NCBI GenBank assembly: GCA_002471825.1
Contig: DKQS01000001.1
Location: 233,567 to 297,566, forward strand
Source of the DNA: Flavobacteriaceae bacterium UBA7302
Lineage (GTDB): Bacteria; Bacteroidota; Bacteroidia; Flavobacteriales; Flavobacteriaceae
Direction: 5' to 3'
Length of the DNA stretch: 64,000 nucleotides
Shown: one piece after another, positions 51,499 through 60,857 of the stretch
Numbering within the stretch: position 1 is the first letter of the stretch
How the letters are laid out: each line of letters starts with the position of its first letter
Notes under the pieces: generated by a model
Seen by the model: the letters and a program-made list of their open reading frames with translations, nothing else
What the model was told of the DNA's origin: nothing
Databases searched by the model: none
Position numbers and translations under genes: made by a program

Positions 51499-53848
51499 TG
51501 TTTTCTTTGTAAAATAATTCTTTCGAAGTCTCCATTTGTAAATCTTCGGACTGAACAGAGATGAAGATGTCTTTTTTTGATCTTGGTTTTACACGAACCA
51601 ATACCGATGCAATTCCGGCTTCGCAACGAACAATGGGATCTCCAATGATTTCGGCCTCTCCATCGACGACAAACTTCACCTCACCATTGTAGTTCGGAGT
51701 TCTAAAAAAGTCCTTGTCCATCACCACAGCATTTACAAGAATCAAATCATATAATTCGTCTTCATAATACTGAGTTTCGTCATCTACAATGAGGCGCATC
51801 ATTTTTGGCTTGCCAGGTGTATTTCGATAAAATTCGGCCGACTTCACCCCATTGATATACCCAATGGCCTTCAACTCGCCTGCTTCAAAACCTCTTAGTT
51901 TGAAAGTAAAAGGTGGATGGTTCAAATTGTTCGAAATTCTATTGGAATCGGGTTTTTGCTTCCCTAGACTTCTTCCGTTTAAAAACAATTCGACTTCGTC
52001 ACAATTGCTAAAAATTCGTACATCGGTTGTACTTTCAGGTGTCCAATAATTAGCGATATACACCATGGGTTCTCCTTGTGGATGATCTGCATCGCGCTGA
52101 CTTTTATAGAAGTAATAAGAGAACTTGGGTACTCGGAATAAATCCATAATTCCAGAGGCTTCAAGATCATCAGCATATCCACGGTTGTAATCAAACATGA
52201 CCCAATACCCATCTGCAAAGGCAGGTGTGTTGAAATTATCGTTATGAGCCTCTTGGATATTCAATGCCTGTTGCAACAAACCTTTTTCTCCGGCACCTCG
52301 TAATTGCCTGCTCGAGCGCTCTGCCTGTAACAGGTTGCCCCAAGAATCTTGGTTCAATCCCGCATTCATGGCATAATATTCCCAGTCGCCATATTCAGAA
52401 ACATTATAGGGCTTTTGAATCTTCGGATCGTAATGTTTCAATCGGTGTTGACGGGCCTGTAGGTAAATATCATATCCATTGGGTTGCCATCCTGCGGTGA
52501 AACATTGATCTCCTGGATATTCTTCATGAGCAATTTTTGTCAATTCGTCGATAAAGGGTTCTGGCATCCAGCTTTCATTCAAAGAAACTTCCCAAGCAAT
52601 CACAGAAGCTCTGTTTCGATCTCGGCGAATCAAATCTCTCGCTGTTTGAAAAACATGCTTTTGAAAGGCTTCATCCTCACTAAAATATTGCCAACCCAAA
52701 ATGGCATTGATGGTTACCAATCCTAATTCATCACAAGCATCCATAAAAGCGGGACTCTGTGGATAATGCGACAATCGGACGTAATCAAATCCGGCCTCTT
52801 TTATCTTTTTCGCATCCCGATAGTTGGCGTTATCTGTAAGGGCGTAACCCACATTGGGATATTCTTGATGGCGGTTGACCCCTCTCAAAAATGTTTTCTT
52901 GCCATTCAAGTAAAAATCTTGTCCTTCGAAGCGCATGGTTTTGATCCCGATACGTCGTACTTCTTCGTCTACCACCTCATCATCAACAAGGACTTGCGTT
53001 TTTAAATCATACAAACTCGGATTCTCTGGAGACCATAAATCTGGATTGTTTACACGTAGGAAGACGTTGTTTTGCTTATCGGCGTTTACTTCAAACTGAC
53101 TAATCTCACTTGTAGTGATGTGTACTACTTCCCCGTTCCTTTCCAGAATGTTCTTCACCGTAACATCCACAGGTTCGTTGTCTTCATTTCGAATATGCGT
53201 TTTTACTTGTACCAAAGCTAAAGTATCCGTTACAGTAGGATAACTCACGAAAACGCCACCACTAGCAGTCTTATTCTCAAGGATAGGATCTGTGATGTAT
53301 ACATTGTTCTTGGTCACCAACCAAACATTTCTGTAGATTCCGCCATAAGTATTGAAGTCTAATTTCTCAAGTGGTTTCGGACCCGTAATTGGATTGTCTT
53401 CGTTATTGAGTTTTACGGTTATCGTGTTGTCCTTGCTGTAAAAAACATCTTTTGAAATATCAATGGTAAACGGCAAATAACCGCCTTGATGCGTGATCAT
53501 CTTTTTGCCATTCAACCAAACCTCTGCGATATTCATAGCTCCGTCAAATCTTAGAAAAAGTTTTTTGTCGCGATAGTCATTGTTAAGCGCAAATTGCTTC
53601 TTATACCAAGAAACACCTTGCCATTGATCATTGACAACACGAGGTTCAATTTTGGGAGTGTGGGGTAAATCGACTTGCTGCCAATTTTCTTTGACAAAAT
53701 TGGTCACATAATTGGTCGTGTCTTTTTCGACATCGGTCATTAAAAAATACCAATTGCTATTGAATTTTATCGCTTCACCAGTAAAATCATTGTTAGAACC
53801 ACATTGCATCAATAGTAGGGCGATGCACAACCTAAAAATCCATTTCAT
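51485..53848 (-). CDS. GH2 beta-galactosidase, lipoprotein
   Basis: 787 residues, lipoprotein signal (LLLMQC, Cys16). GH2 order: sugar-binding jelly roll (WYKKQFAL, RFDGAMNIAEVWLNGK), immunoglobulin-like domain, TIM barrel with FLRGVNRHQEYP, acid/base Glu in SLNESW (about residue 422) and nucleophile in NVSEYGDW (about 484), then extra beta domains. Likely releases galactose from oligosaccharides made by the adjacent GH53 enzyme at the cell surface or in the periplasm. Confidence 0.88.
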   Translation of the reverse strand: MKWIFRLCIALLLMQCGSNNDFTGEAIKFNSNWYFLMTDVEKDTTNYVTNFVKENWQQVDLPHTPKIEPRVVNDQWQGVSWYKKQFALNNDYRDKKLFLRFDGAMNIAEVWLNGKKMITHQGGYLPFTIDISKDVFYSKDNTITVKLNNEDNPITGPKPLEKLDFNTYGGIYRNVWLVTKNNVYITDPILENKTASGGVFVSYPTVTDTLALVQVKTHIRNEDNEPVDVTVKNILERNGEVVHITTSEISQFEVNADKQNNVFLRVNNPDLWSPENPSLYDLKTQVLVDDEVVDEEVRRIGIKTMRFEGQDFYLNGKKTFLRGVNRHQEYPNVGYALTDNANYRDAKKIKEAGFDYVRLSHYPQSPAFMDACDELGLVTINAILGWQYFSEDEAFQKHVFQTARDLIRRDRNRASVIAWEVSLNESWMPEPFIDELTKIAHEEYPGDQCFTAGWQPNGYDIYLQARQHRLKHYDPKIQKPYNVSEYGDWEYYAMNAGLNQDSWGNLLQAERSSRQLRGAGEKGLLQQALNIQEAHNDNFNTPAFADGYWVMFDYNRGYADDLEASGIMDLFRVPKFSYYFYKSQRDADHPQGEPMVYIANYWTPESTTDVRIFSNCDEVELFLNGRSLGKQKPDSNRISNNLNHPPFTFKLRGFEAGELKAIGYINGVKSAEFYRNTPGKPKMMRLIVDDETQYYEDELYDLILVNAVVMDKDFFRTPNYNGEVKFVVDGEAEIIGDPIVRCEAGIASVLVRVKPRSKKDIFISVQSEDLQMETSKELFYKENNEEN

Positions 53849-53980
53849 TCGAAAAAATATTTGTCTAAAATTACGAAATACAATGCAAAGATGAAGCTAA
53901 AAAAAACCAAGGAAAGCATCCAAAATTGCTAATATTTCTAGTAATTTGGCATAAAAATTAAAACAGGCATGTTTAGTTTG

Positions 53981-54955
53981 ATGAATTTATATCCGTTAAA
54001 ATTCCAACCGCTTTACAAATACCGAATGTGGGGTGGTAGCAAATTACGAGATGTGCTTCAAAAGGAATATGAAGGAGAGAACATTGGAGAGTCTTGGGAA
54101 ATTTCGGATGTAAAAGGAGATGAAACCCGAGTAATGAATGGTGTGTTGACGGGGTATACGCTACGCCAATTGGCAAACGAGTTTGGCGGTGACTTTTTAG
54201 GCCATTCGGTCTATGAAAAGTTCGGAGAAGAATTTCCGCTTCTCATCAAATTCATTGACGCCAAAACACCGCTTTCTATTCAGGTGCACCCGCACGATCA
54301 TATTGCCAAAGAGCGCCACAATTCCTTCGGAAAAAACGAAATGTGGTATGTGATGGCGGCTGATGAAAATGCTGAAATTATTGTAGGATTCGATACAGAA
54401 GTAGAAAAAGAAACCTACTTACAGAAGCTCAACGAAGGCAAGGTTCTGGACATCATGAATGCCGAAAAGACAACGGCAGGTGATGTATTCAATATTCCCA
54501 CGGGAAGAGTTCATGCCATCGGAGCTGGTGTATTATTGGCCGAAATTCAACAAACATCCGATATTACCTATCGAATTTACGACTATAATCGTGTCGACAA
54601 AGCCACAGGAAAGACTCGAGAATTACATAACGATTTGGCCATTGACATGATTGATTTTGAAGTTCATGATTCGTACAAAACGGATTATGAAAAGAAGGAG
54701 AATGACCGGAGCAAAATGGTACACACACCCTACTTTAAGTCGAACATCCTTCTCATGAGCGAATCAAAAGCGATCAACTATTCCAATATCGATTCTTTTG
54801 TAATTCATATTTGTACAAATGGTAGTTATGATCTCAGGTATGAAGGCGTTGATTATTCTGTAAAAAAGGGTGAATCCATTTTGTTACCTGCGTCTATCAA
54901 TAGCATTGAAATTTCACCTAACGGAAACTGTGAGATTTTAGAGGTTCATATGTAG
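53981..54955 (+). CDS. manA: Mannose-6-phosphate isomerase (type I)
   Basis: 324 residues. Zinc ligands in QVHPHDH and in GRVHAIGAG, with LHNDLAIDMID in between. It interconverts fructose-6-P and mannose-6-P. Starts possible at 53969 or 53981 (the latter, MNLYPLKFQP, matches the family). Divergent from the galactan genes. Confidence 0.92.
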   Translation: MNLYPLKFQPLYKYRMWGGSKLRDVLQKEYEGENIGESWEISDVKGDETRVMNGVLTGYTLRQLANEFGGDFLGHSVYEKFGEEFPLLIKFIDAKTPLSIQVHPHDHIAKERHNSFGKNEMWYVMAADENAEIIVGFDTEVEKETYLQKLNEGKVLDIMNAEKTTAGDVFNIPTGRVHAIGAGVLLAEIQQTSDITYRIYDYNRVDKATGKTRELHNDLAIDMIDFEVHDSYKTDYEKKENDRSKMVHTPYFKSNILLMSESKAINYSNIDSFVIHICTNGSYDLRYEGVDYSVKKGESILLPASINSIEISPNGNCEILEVHM

Positions 54956-54973
54956 CATCGTTAAAAAATATTT

Positions 54974-55010
54974 AAAAGGGATTGTACAACACAATCCCTT
55001 TTCTTTTTTG
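54974..55010 (+). terminator. Terminator after manA
   Basis: Perfect 12-bp stem AAAAGGGATTGT / ACAATCCCTTTT with a 5-nt loop and a T-rich tail. Confidence 0.8.
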
Positions 55011-55033
55011 GGGTTGTATTTATAAAACCTCAT

Positions 55034-55789
55034 ATGAAAAAACCCACCAACACCAACAGCATACTATTTCTCATCTTCATTTTGATTCTAGGTTTCGGGA
55101 TTAAATTTCATTTCGGTTCCCTGTCCAATCAAGAAAAGAAATACCAACAAGCTCTAAAACTTCAAGAAGCTTTGCAAGACAGTTTGAGAAGTTATCGAAC
55201 CGAATCTGGAGTCCTCATTTCTGAAAAGCGAAGTTTGCAAATCAACCTAAAGGAACTTAAAGGAATCAATGAAAAATTAAATACTCATCAACAGCAACTT
55301 GTAAAGAATATCCAAAAACTTCAGAAGGAACGTAAGAATGAAAAAGAAGTTTTTGCCGCGGCGCAAATCAACTACAAAAAGCTCATCGATTCGCTGCACA
55401 TTCAAATGGCTAGTTTGAAAAAGAATCTGCATTTTGAAAGCACAAATCCCAATTTTCAATTCGATATTGAAATCGTAGGGGTTCGACCTTTAGAAAATCA
55501 AACACCTAAGTTAAACATCCAATCCTTGGATTTTCCCAATACGCAAACCATCACCTTTAACTTTGATAAAAACCATCGAAAAGATTATCCGATTTCATTC
55601 TCAGTAATGAATTCCAATCCCTATTTCAAAACAAACAATATTGAAAGTTATGTGATTCCCGGAATTCAAAAAGAAGTTGTGAATCCGAATGCTCAGCAGA
55701 AATTCAGAAATTGGTTTCAAAGAAATGGCAATCGGCTTTTAGTAGGAACCCTCAGTTTTTTAGGCGGAGTGGCCATTGCTTCCTTCTAG
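55034..55789 (+). CDS. Membrane-anchored coiled-coil protein
   Basis: 251 residues: N-terminal membrane helix (ILFLIFILILGFGIKF), a long coiled coil at about 35-125, a beta-like stretch, and a second hydrophobic segment at the C terminus (LLVGTLSFLGGVAIASF). No family recognised. It converges on the LexA-like gene with a 2-base gap. Confidence 0.6.
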   Translation: MKKPTNTNSILFLIFILILGFGIKFHFGSLSNQEKKYQQALKLQEALQDSLRSYRTESGVLISEKRSLQINLKELKGINEKLNTHQQQLVKNIQKLQKERKNEKEVFAAAQINYKKLIDSLHIQMASLKKNLHFESTNPNFQFDIEIVGVRPLENQTPKLNIQSLDFPNTQTITFNFDKNHRKDYPISFSVMNSNPYFKTNNIESYVIPGIQKEVVNPNAQQKFRNWFQRNGNRLLVGTLSFLGGVAIASF

Positions 55790-55791
55790 AA

Positions 55792-56565
55792 TTAGTTGGC
55801 AACTTTTTTTAAGCTCGCTAATTCTACCTTCAACTCATTAAACATTCTCAGGATACTGCTAATCTTCAAATCTTGCTCGTCATACTCTTGGGTATTGATG
55901 GCACAGGTAAATTTCCATAATTCGAGTACTTCTGAAATCGGCACTTCATAGGCTTGATACTCAGCATTATCAGGCTTCAGTAATAGGGATCCTCTTTCTT
56001 CAATCTGATTGTAAATGCGCTTGTAGGTGAGTCCGTCATTCTTGGTCACCACCACATAAGAGGTTCCGTCTTTGATATCGCGAATGTCTTCCACAAACTC
56101 TCCCACCACATAAGAACCATCTTTCATCGGCAACATAGAATCTCCTTTAATAGGGAAAGCTCTGTGTTTACCAGTTGGTAAAAAAGGCAACTTGATCTTT
56201 TGCAATTGCTCGATATATTCAGGATCGTTATACCCCAGTAAATACCCTGCTGAAGCCTTGGTCGGAATAACCTCAATCAAATTTTCATTGTCATTGTCTA
56301 CCATGATGGGAAAAAGTACGCGCTGATTTCCAATTTCAATAAAGGAATTATCATCGGTCTTGGTCAAGTCCTTTTTTACCAAAATATCAATGGGTAGTTT
56401 GAAGTAATCTGATAAGGTGATAAGGGTTTCAATCGGTGGTTCACTCCTCGCCTCTTCGTAAGATCCAATTCGCGATCTATTGATGCGCAATTCTTCTGCC
56501 AATTGCTCTTGAGTGAGCCGATTCAATTTCCGTAAATGACGAATGTTTTTTGATATCATTTTCAT
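55792..56565 (-). CDS. LexA-like XRE-S24 self-cleaving repressor
   Basis: 257 residues. N-terminal HTH_XRE at residues 7-60 (LTQEQLAEELRINRSRIGSYEEARSEP), then an S24 peptidase domain with cleavage-site-like Ala106-Gly107 (KASAGYL), catalytic Ser143 (GDSM) and Lys182 (YKRIY). This suggests RecA-stimulated autocleavage. A short coiled coil ends the protein. It is divergent from the dnaE2-like and dinB-like genes, so I infer that it represses them and itself until DNA damage. Confidence 0.88.
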   Translation of the reverse strand: MKMISKNIRHLRKLNRLTQEQLAEELRINRSRIGSYEEARSEPPIETLITLSDYFKLPIDILVKKDLTKTDDNSFIEIGNQRVLFPIMVDNDNENLIEVIPTKASAGYLLGYNDPEYIEQLQKIKLPFLPTGKHRAFPIKGDSMLPMKDGSYVVGEFVEDIRDIKDGTSYVVVTKNDGLTYKRIYNQIEERGSLLLKPDNAEYQAYEVPISEVLELWKFTCAINTQEYDEQDLKISSILRMFNELKVELASLKKVAN

Positions 56566-56569
56566 AATA

Positions 56570-56604
56570 CTACAAATATAAGCAAGTAAAACTACAATAT
56601 GTAG
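56570..56604. promoter_or_regulatory. Candidate operator of the S24 repressor
   Basis: CTACA at 56570-56574 and a dyad CTACAnnnTGTAG at 56592-56604; the two CTACA copies are 22 bp apart (about two helical turns). The dyad directly precedes the -7 box of the dnaE2-like gene and the direct repeat reaches the repressor start. Confidence 0.5.
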
Positions 56605-56605
56605 A

Positions 56606-56613
56606 TATTTTTG
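56606..56613 (+). promoter_or_regulatory. -7 box of the dnaE2-dinB operon, leaderless
   Basis: TATTTTTG followed by four bases then ATG at 56618, same geometry as the AraC gene. It sits two bases after the candidate operator dyad. Confidence 0.55.
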
Positions 56614-56617
56614 TGTT

Positions 56618-59611
56618 ATGTTTTTAAACACGCATTCTTATTACAGTTTACGCTACGGAACTATTGCTCCTAAAGACTTGATTCACAGCATGAAATCATT
56701 AAGAGTAAATTGTTTTGCGATTACCGATATCAATGCAACCACCATGGCCATAGACATCTATCGAATGGCAAAAAAAGAAGGCATCAAAGTAGTTTTAGGG
56801 GTCGATTTCAGGAATAATGCAAGGCAACAATTTGTGATGCTGGCCAAAAACAATTCGGGCTTTACCAACATCAATCGTTACCTATCTGAGTTTTTGCATC
56901 AGCGCGAATTTACCATACCCAAAAGAGCCAAAAAACTAGCCGATGTGATCGTGATTTACCCCTTTGCTTCTTGTCAACATTTCAAGCTTTTGGATAATGA
57001 ATATCTAGGGGTTCGTATTGAAGATTTAAAAAAACTACCTTTCTCCAAATGGAAAGATCAGCAAGACAAATTGGTGGTACTGCATACCATTTCCTTTGCT
57101 GACAAAAGAGGATTCAACACACATCGATTGCTACGTGCGATTGACAACAATACTTTGTTGAGCAAACTTCCAAAAACAGAACAGGGGAATGAAAGTGATG
57201 TTTTGATACCTATTGAAAGATTGGAAAAACTCTTTTCCGACTATCCGAAACTTATTGCCAACACAAAGCAGATTTTAGATCAATGCAGTGTGGATTTTGA
57301 CTTTTCAGATGGTGTTCCGAACAATCAGAAATGCTACACCAATAATGAAGAACTGGATTTTAGACTTTTAAAAAAACTAGCATTACAAGGATTGGAATAT
57401 CGTTATGGGAAGCCCACCCAGAAGGTCTTATCGCGTATCGACAAAGAACTTTCCATCATCAAAGAGAAGAACTTCGTCTCCTATTTTCTCATCAATTGGA
57501 AAATTCTAAAATATGCACGAAGCAAAGACTACTATTACGTAGGTCGAGGTAGTGGCGCCAATAGCATCATTGCCTACCTCCTTCGAATCACCGATGTAGA
57601 TCCGGTTGAACTCGATTTGTACTTTGAGCGTTTCATCAATCTGTACCGTAAGAATCCGCCTGATTTCGACATTGATTTCTCTTGGAAAGATCGCGATGAT
57701 GTTACCGATTATATTTTTAGACGATTCAAACACACTGCATTGATATCGGTATACAACACCTTTAAATTCAAAGCTTCCGTACGAGAATTAGGAAAGGTGT
57801 TCGGATTGCCAAAACACGAGATCGATAAGTTAACGACGAATCAATTCGCCTTTGAAAAACTAGACCGATTGTCGCAATTGGTACTCACCTATGCCAAATA
57901 CATTCAGGGCTTTCCGAATTATTTGGGCATTCATGCTGGCGGAATTTTAATTTCCGAAAAGCCTATTCACAGTTATGTTGCCACATTTATGCCACCCAAA
58001 GGATTCGCCACCACACAGTTTGATATGGTCATTGCCGAGGATGTGGGACTTTACAAGTTTGATATTCTATCGCAACGTGGACTCGGAAAAATCAAGGATG
58101 CTGTTGGAGTCATTCAATACAACCAACCTGAGAAGAGCAAAGACTTGGACATTCACGATATCAAAAGTTTTAAAAAGGATGAAAACATCAAAGAGTTGTT
58201 GCGAACTGCAAAAGCCATCGGTTGTTTTTATGTAGAATCGCCCGCCATGCGTTTGTTAATGACCAAGCTCAGGGTAGATAATTACTTAGGATTGGTAGCC
58301 GCTAGCTCTGTCATTCGGCCTGGTGTTTCACAATCGGGAATGATGCGCGCTTACATTCAGCGACATCGCTTTCCTGAAAAACGAAAAGAGGCACATCCGA
58401 TTTTGTTGGATATCATGCCCGAAACTTACGGAGTGATGGTTTATCAGGAGGATGTGATTAAGGTAGCACATTATTTTGGGGAACTCACTTTGGGTGAAGC
58501 CGATATGCTGCGCAGAGGGATGTCTGGAAAGTATCGGAGTCGCGCTGAATTTCTAAAAGTGAAACAAAAGTTTTTCGACAACTGTATTGCATCCGGAAAA
58601 ACTAGGGAACTCACTGCAGAAATTTGGCGTCAAATAGAAAGTTTTGCTGGCTACGCTTTTGCCAAAGGACATTCTGCCTCTTACGCGGTTGAAAGCTATC
58701 AGAGTTTGTTTTTGAAAGCCTATTATCCGTTGGAATACATGGTGGCTACCATTAATAATTTTGGCGGTTTTTACAGAACAGAAGTCTATGTTCATGAAGC
58801 GCGAATGCATGGTGCCAATATTCATGCGCCATGCATAAACAAAAGCTATACACAAGCCGTGATTTACGGAAAAGACATTTACATCGGATTCATGTTCTTA
58901 CAATCCTTTGAAGCTAAAAACTGCAAACGCATTGTGGAGGAACGAAGAAAGAACGGTCCCTTTACATCTTTAGATGATTTCATTTCTAGAGTTCCCATTT
59001 CAATTGAACAGATAACCATTCTTATCAAAATTGATGCTTTTCGATTTACCGGAAGAAACAAGCGTGAACTGTTGTGGGAAGCGCATATGAAAATCAACAA
59101 GGCAGCCATTGAAGAACATCGAATTACCTTGTTTGAAGCCAAAAAAATCGATTATAAAACTCCCCAATTATCCACTAGCAAACAGGAAGATGCTTTTGAT
59201 CAAATCGAGCTGATTGGCTATGCCATTGGGAGTCCGTTTGATTTATTAGAAACCAAATTCATCCATCCGCTTCGTGCAAAACATTTAAAGAACCTCATTG
59301 GAAAAAGGGTAACTATTGATGGGTATTTAATTACCGCTAGAAAGGTACGAACATCAAAAGGCGACTTTATGTGGTTTGGAAATTTCATTGATTATGACGG
59401 CTATTTTATTGATACGGTAAACTTCCCACCAGTGGCCAAAATGTATCCGTTTCGAGGCGGAGGCGTGTATCGTGTATTCGGAAAAGTAGTAGAAGAATTT
59501 GACTGCATTACCATTGAAACAGAAACCATGGAAAAACTAGCCATGATTGAAGATCCACGGTATTCCGACAGTCAAAAAGGTAGAATTTTAAAAAAGAAAA
59601 AAACAGCTTGA
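56618..59611 (+). CDS. DNA polymerase III alpha subunit-like, probable error-prone DnaE2-type
   Basis: 997 residues, shorter than a replicative DnaE. N-terminal PHP domain (LNTHSYYSLRYGTI), palm with the catalytic aspartates in PDFDIDFSW (near residue 350), VGRGSGANSIIAYLLRITD, and the thumb/fingers block AKGHSASYAVESYQSLFLKAYYP, ending in an OB-like domain (RVTIDGYLITARKVRTSKGDFMWF). In this context, with a DinB-like partner and an S24 repressor, I infer a translesion or mutagenesis polymerase. Stop overlaps the next ATG (TGATG). Confidence 0.85.
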   Translation: MFLNTHSYYSLRYGTIAPKDLIHSMKSLRVNCFAITDINATTMAIDIYRMAKKEGIKVVLGVDFRNNARQQFVMLAKNNSGFTNINRYLSEFLHQREFTIPKRAKKLADVIVIYPFASCQHFKLLDNEYLGVRIEDLKKLPFSKWKDQQDKLVVLHTISFADKRGFNTHRLLRAIDNNTLLSKLPKTEQGNESDVLIPIERLEKLFSDYPKLIANTKQILDQCSVDFDFSDGVPNNQKCYTNNEELDFRLLKKLALQGLEYRYGKPTQKVLSRIDKELSIIKEKNFVSYFLINWKILKYARSKDYYYVGRGSGANSIIAYLLRITDVDPVELDLYFERFINLYRKNPPDFDIDFSWKDRDDVTDYIFRRFKHTALISVYNTFKFKASVRELGKVFGLPKHEIDKLTTNQFAFEKLDRLSQLVLTYAKYIQGFPNYLGIHAGGILISEKPIHSYVATFMPPKGFATTQFDMVIAEDVGLYKFDILSQRGLGKIKDAVGVIQYNQPEKSKDLDIHDIKSFKKDENIKELLRTAKAIGCFYVESPAMRLLMTKLRVDNYLGLVAASSVIRPGVSQSGMMRAYIQRHRFPEKRKEAHPILLDIMPETYGVMVYQEDVIKVAHYFGELTLGEADMLRRGMSGKYRSRAEFLKVKQKFFDNCIASGKTRELTAEIWRQIESFAGYAFAKGHSASYAVESYQSLFLKAYYPLEYMVATINNFGGFYRTEVYVHEARMHGANIHAPCINKSYTQAVIYGKDIYIGFMFLQSFEAKNCKRIVEERRKNGPFTSLDDFISRVPISIEQITILIKIDAFRFTGRNKRELLWEAHMKINKAAIEEHRITLFEAKKIDYKTPQLSTSKQEDAFDQIELIGYAIGSPFDLLETKFIHPLRAKHLKNLIGKRVTIDGYLITARKVRTSKGDFMWFGNFIDYDGYFIDTVNFPPVAKMYPFRGGGVYRVFGKVVEEFDCITIETETMEKLAMIEDPRYSDSQKGRILKKKKTA

Positions 59612-60822
59612 TGGAACGCTCTATTGTACATATGGATTTGGACACTTTTTTTGTGTCTTGTGAACGATTATTGGACAGCAGATTGATTGGAAAACCCATA
59701 TTGATTGGCGGCACTTCAGACCGAGGTGTGGTGGCTTCGTGTAGCTATGAGGCACGAAAATTCGGTATTCATTCGGCCATGCCCATGCGAATGGCCAAAC
59801 AATTGTGTCCGGAAGCCATTGTCTTACGAGGCAACTCTGGGATCTATTCCAAATTCTCCAATTTGGTGACCGATGTGATTAAAGACAGTGTACCGCTATA
59901 CGAGAAAACATCGGTGGATGAGTTTTACATCGATCTCACTGGAATGGACAAATTTTTTGGATGTCACAAATTGGCTTCAGACCTACGACAACGCATTATC
60001 AAAGAAACAGGTTTGCCCATTTCCTTTGGATTATCCATCAATAAAACCGTCTCTAAAATTGCTACAGGAGAGGCTAAGCCTAACAATCAAATTCGCGTGT
60101 TGAAAGGAACCGAGAAACCCTTTTTATCGCCCTTATCAGTTCGTAAGATCCCAATGGTGGGCGAAGTCACGTATCGAAACTTGTGTGATTTGGGCATTCG
60201 AAAAATCAAAACCATTCAAGAGATGCCCATGGAAATGATGAGCAGGGTGTTCAAAAAAAACGGAATTTCTATTTGGAAGAAAGCGAACGGCATTGATAAC
60301 TCGCCCGTTGTAAAATACCAAGAACGAAAATCGATCTCTACCGAACGTACTTTTGATAGAGACACCATCGATATCAAAAAACTCGAAAGCATCATTATGG
60401 CCATTGCAGAGAACTTGGTGTATCAGTTACGACGAGGGAATAAATTAACGGGGTGTGTAGGCTTTAAAATTCGCTATTCTGACTTTCAAACCTATACGGT
60501 TCAAAAACGTATTCCCTATACCTCTGCCGATCACAAAATCATCCCTGTGGTACAAGAATTGTTTAAAAAACTGTACCAACGTCGTTTGTTAGTTCGACTC
60601 ATTGGCATCAAGTTTTCGCACTTGGTTGAAGGCGGATTTCAATTTGATTTGTTTGATGATGAAGAGCGAGTCTTAAGCTTGTATCAAGCCATGGATAAAA
60701 TGCGTGAACGCTTTGGGGACCGCTCTGTCATTCGTGCTTCGGGCATGGAAGCCAAGAGTATCTCTCGATGGAATCCGTTTAATGGAGAACCACCTCCTTT
60801 GTTGGCCAACCGGAGACGATAA
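59611..60822 (+). CDS. Y-family DNA polymerase (DinB/ImuB/UmuC-like)
   Basis: 403 residues. Catalytic acids in HMDLDTFFVSCERL and in SVDEFYIDLTG; both pairs of acidic residues are intact, so it should be active, unlike ImuB. It also has the little-finger domain and a putative clamp-binding end (FQFDLFDD). Translationally coupled to the dnaE2-like gene. Confidence 0.9.
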   Translation: MERSIVHMDLDTFFVSCERLLDSRLIGKPILIGGTSDRGVVASCSYEARKFGIHSAMPMRMAKQLCPEAIVLRGNSGIYSKFSNLVTDVIKDSVPLYEKTSVDEFYIDLTGMDKFFGCHKLASDLRQRIIKETGLPISFGLSINKTVSKIATGEAKPNNQIRVLKGTEKPFLSPLSVRKIPMVGEVTYRNLCDLGIRKIKTIQEMPMEMMSRVFKKNGISIWKKANGIDNSPVVKYQERKSISTERTFDRDTIDIKKLESIIMAIAENLVYQLRRGNKLTGCVGFKIRYSDFQTYTVQKRIPYTSADHKIIPVVQELFKKLYQRRLLVRLIGIKFSHLVEGGFQFDLFDDEERVLSLYQAMDKMRERFGDRSVIRASGMEAKSISRWNPFNGEPPPLLANRRR

Positions 60823-60842
60823 AAAGTATTATTTTTAGCCAA

Positions 60843-60850
60843 TAACTTTG
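60843..60850 (+). promoter_or_regulatory. -7 box of the gene at 60858
   Basis: TAACTTTG, seven bases before the ATG; nearly leaderless. Confidence 0.45.
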
Positions 60851-60857
60851 CTAAAAC

